From assembly GCA_037577475.1 (NCBI GenBank), contig CM075188.1:16450501-16514500 (forward strand): a stretch of 64,000 bases of DNA, in the 5' to 3' direction. Positions 63,121 through 64,000 of this stretch are shown here, piece by piece. Each line of letters starts with the position of its first letter. Positions within the stretch are counted from its first letter, which is position 1. A model generated the notes under the pieces. That model ran no database searches, was not told the origin of the DNA, and saw only the letters and a list, made by a program, of their open reading frames with translations. The DNA comes from Chaunax sp. Z400 (lineage: Eukaryota > Chordata > Actinopteri > Lophiiformes > Chaunacidae). The position numbers and the translations under genes are program-made.

Positions 63121-64000
63121 ATAAACAGACTTTGATGTGTTAAACCTGAACAGTCCCTTTTTAATTGAAAATTCAACTGAAAGTAACAATGAGGCAGACA
63201 GAGACAGAATAGCAGACAGGAAGAAGCATTGTGCATCAGGGGACTGCAGAGCATTTGAGAGAAATAGGTATCTGTTGCATGGGGTAACCCATCTGTGCCT
63301 GTGCTGAGTATGGTCCAGTATTTATCAGCACCAACGCATGCAGACACACACAGATGTGTCTGACACAGCCATACTGAGAGCCATCTTCCCATGTGTCTGC
63401 TGTAATGTTTGGAACTGAGAGTTCCAGCATGTCCACCGCGTGCTGCCACTTACAGAAATTTCACTATTACTGCTAAACAGGCACACCTGACCTTCCATAA
63501 ATTTGCCGCCTGTGTTGCCACTCATTTCCAATGCTAAACAAGTACTGTGTTACTGTCAGTCCTTCTGCCTCACCTTCTTTTCTCTCGCCTTCTCACTCCC
63601 CTCTCATTTTTATTAAAGTTAAAGTGATTTTTTTTCATAACACATGTCTAAAGTTGGCTTCCCTTCTCAGTTTGATATTGCTGCCTTATCTTATTTGACT
63701 GGAGCGATATATGAAAATGAGATAAGGGTATTGACCGCTGACTTTCATAGGAAGAAACGAAGCTCCTCAGTATTAGATCTTGAACAATGTTAGAGTTGCA
63801 ATAACAAGGGGAGCGTTATGAAAAGATGACGAGGATAACCTTTAAAAGAAAAATGTAATTTTAATGTGAGCCAATATCCCCAAACAAAAGCCTATTATTG
63901 AAAAAAAAAGCTATTAGTGAACTGTTCTCAGCCAAAGGTGCATAAGATACTCCATCTTTTCTGTCATATCATCCTGGAGAGAAAGAAAAAAATGGCAATG
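63121..64000. other. Non-coding stretch to window end
   Basis: No gene, repeat or regulatory site that I can support. Confidence 0.65.

Overview
The window reads as teleost fish chromosomal DNA, probably from a percomorph. It carries two vertebrate genes facing each other. Introns are short and GT-AG, and there are many CA/GT microsatellites plus interspersed repeats of kinds I recognise from fish genomes. No bacterial, phage or CRISPR feature was seen.

1-38.8 kb, plus strand: most of a fibrillin gene. Fifty-nine coding exons (443-36171) join in one frame to about 2,737 residues, running from the first hybrid domain to the stop codon. The domain series is complete for a vertebrate fibrillin from that point: Hyb1, cbEGF1-2, TB1, a glycine-rich linker, EGF4, cbEGF3-6, TB2, cbEGF7-9, Hyb2, cbEGF10, TB3, cbEGF11-22, TB4, cbEGF23-24, TB5, cbEGF25-31, TB6, cbEGF32-36, TB7, cbEGF37-43, and a C-terminal propeptide behind a furin site. 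The signal peptide, N-terminal unique domain and EGF1-3 lie upstream of the window. RGD integrin motifs sit in TB3 and TB4. A long 3' UTR probably ends near 38.76 kb.

38.85-40.4 kb, minus strand: a cortexin gene, best matched to cortexin-1, a small single-pass neuronal membrane protein. Its coding region is one exon and its 3' UTR converges on that of the fibrillin gene. In human, each fibrillin gene lies near a cortexin gene (FBN1/CTXN2, FBN2/CTXN3, FBN3/CTXN1). The cortexin-1 neighbour and several TB-domain residues therefore suggest that this fibrillin belongs to the FBN3 side of the family, although its Gly-rich linker recalls fibrillin-2 and teleost copies are usually named fbn2 or fbn2b.

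40.4-64 kb: no protein gene that I can support. It holds large microsatellites (a 465-bp interrupted GT array facing a CA array, GATA, CT and a 27-base G run), a tRNA-type SINE tail, a LINE-type 3' tail ending in ATGG repeats, a perfect 22-bp palindrome, and a 540-bp ATAGT/ACAGT satellite with higher-order structure. A CCAAT/TATA-like stretch near 52.2 kb on the minus strand is a weak candidate for the cortexin promoter and 5' exon.

The fibrillin introns hold an apparent foldback/MITE-like element (9.35-10.01 kb), a retroelement-like fragment with a second copy at 45.9 kb, one probable GC-AG intron, and a CA microsatellite that runs into a 5' splice site. I found no undescribed multi-gene system. 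The most useful leads are the paralogue question, the non-canonical splice site, the repeat-encoded Gly linker and the unclassified repeats.
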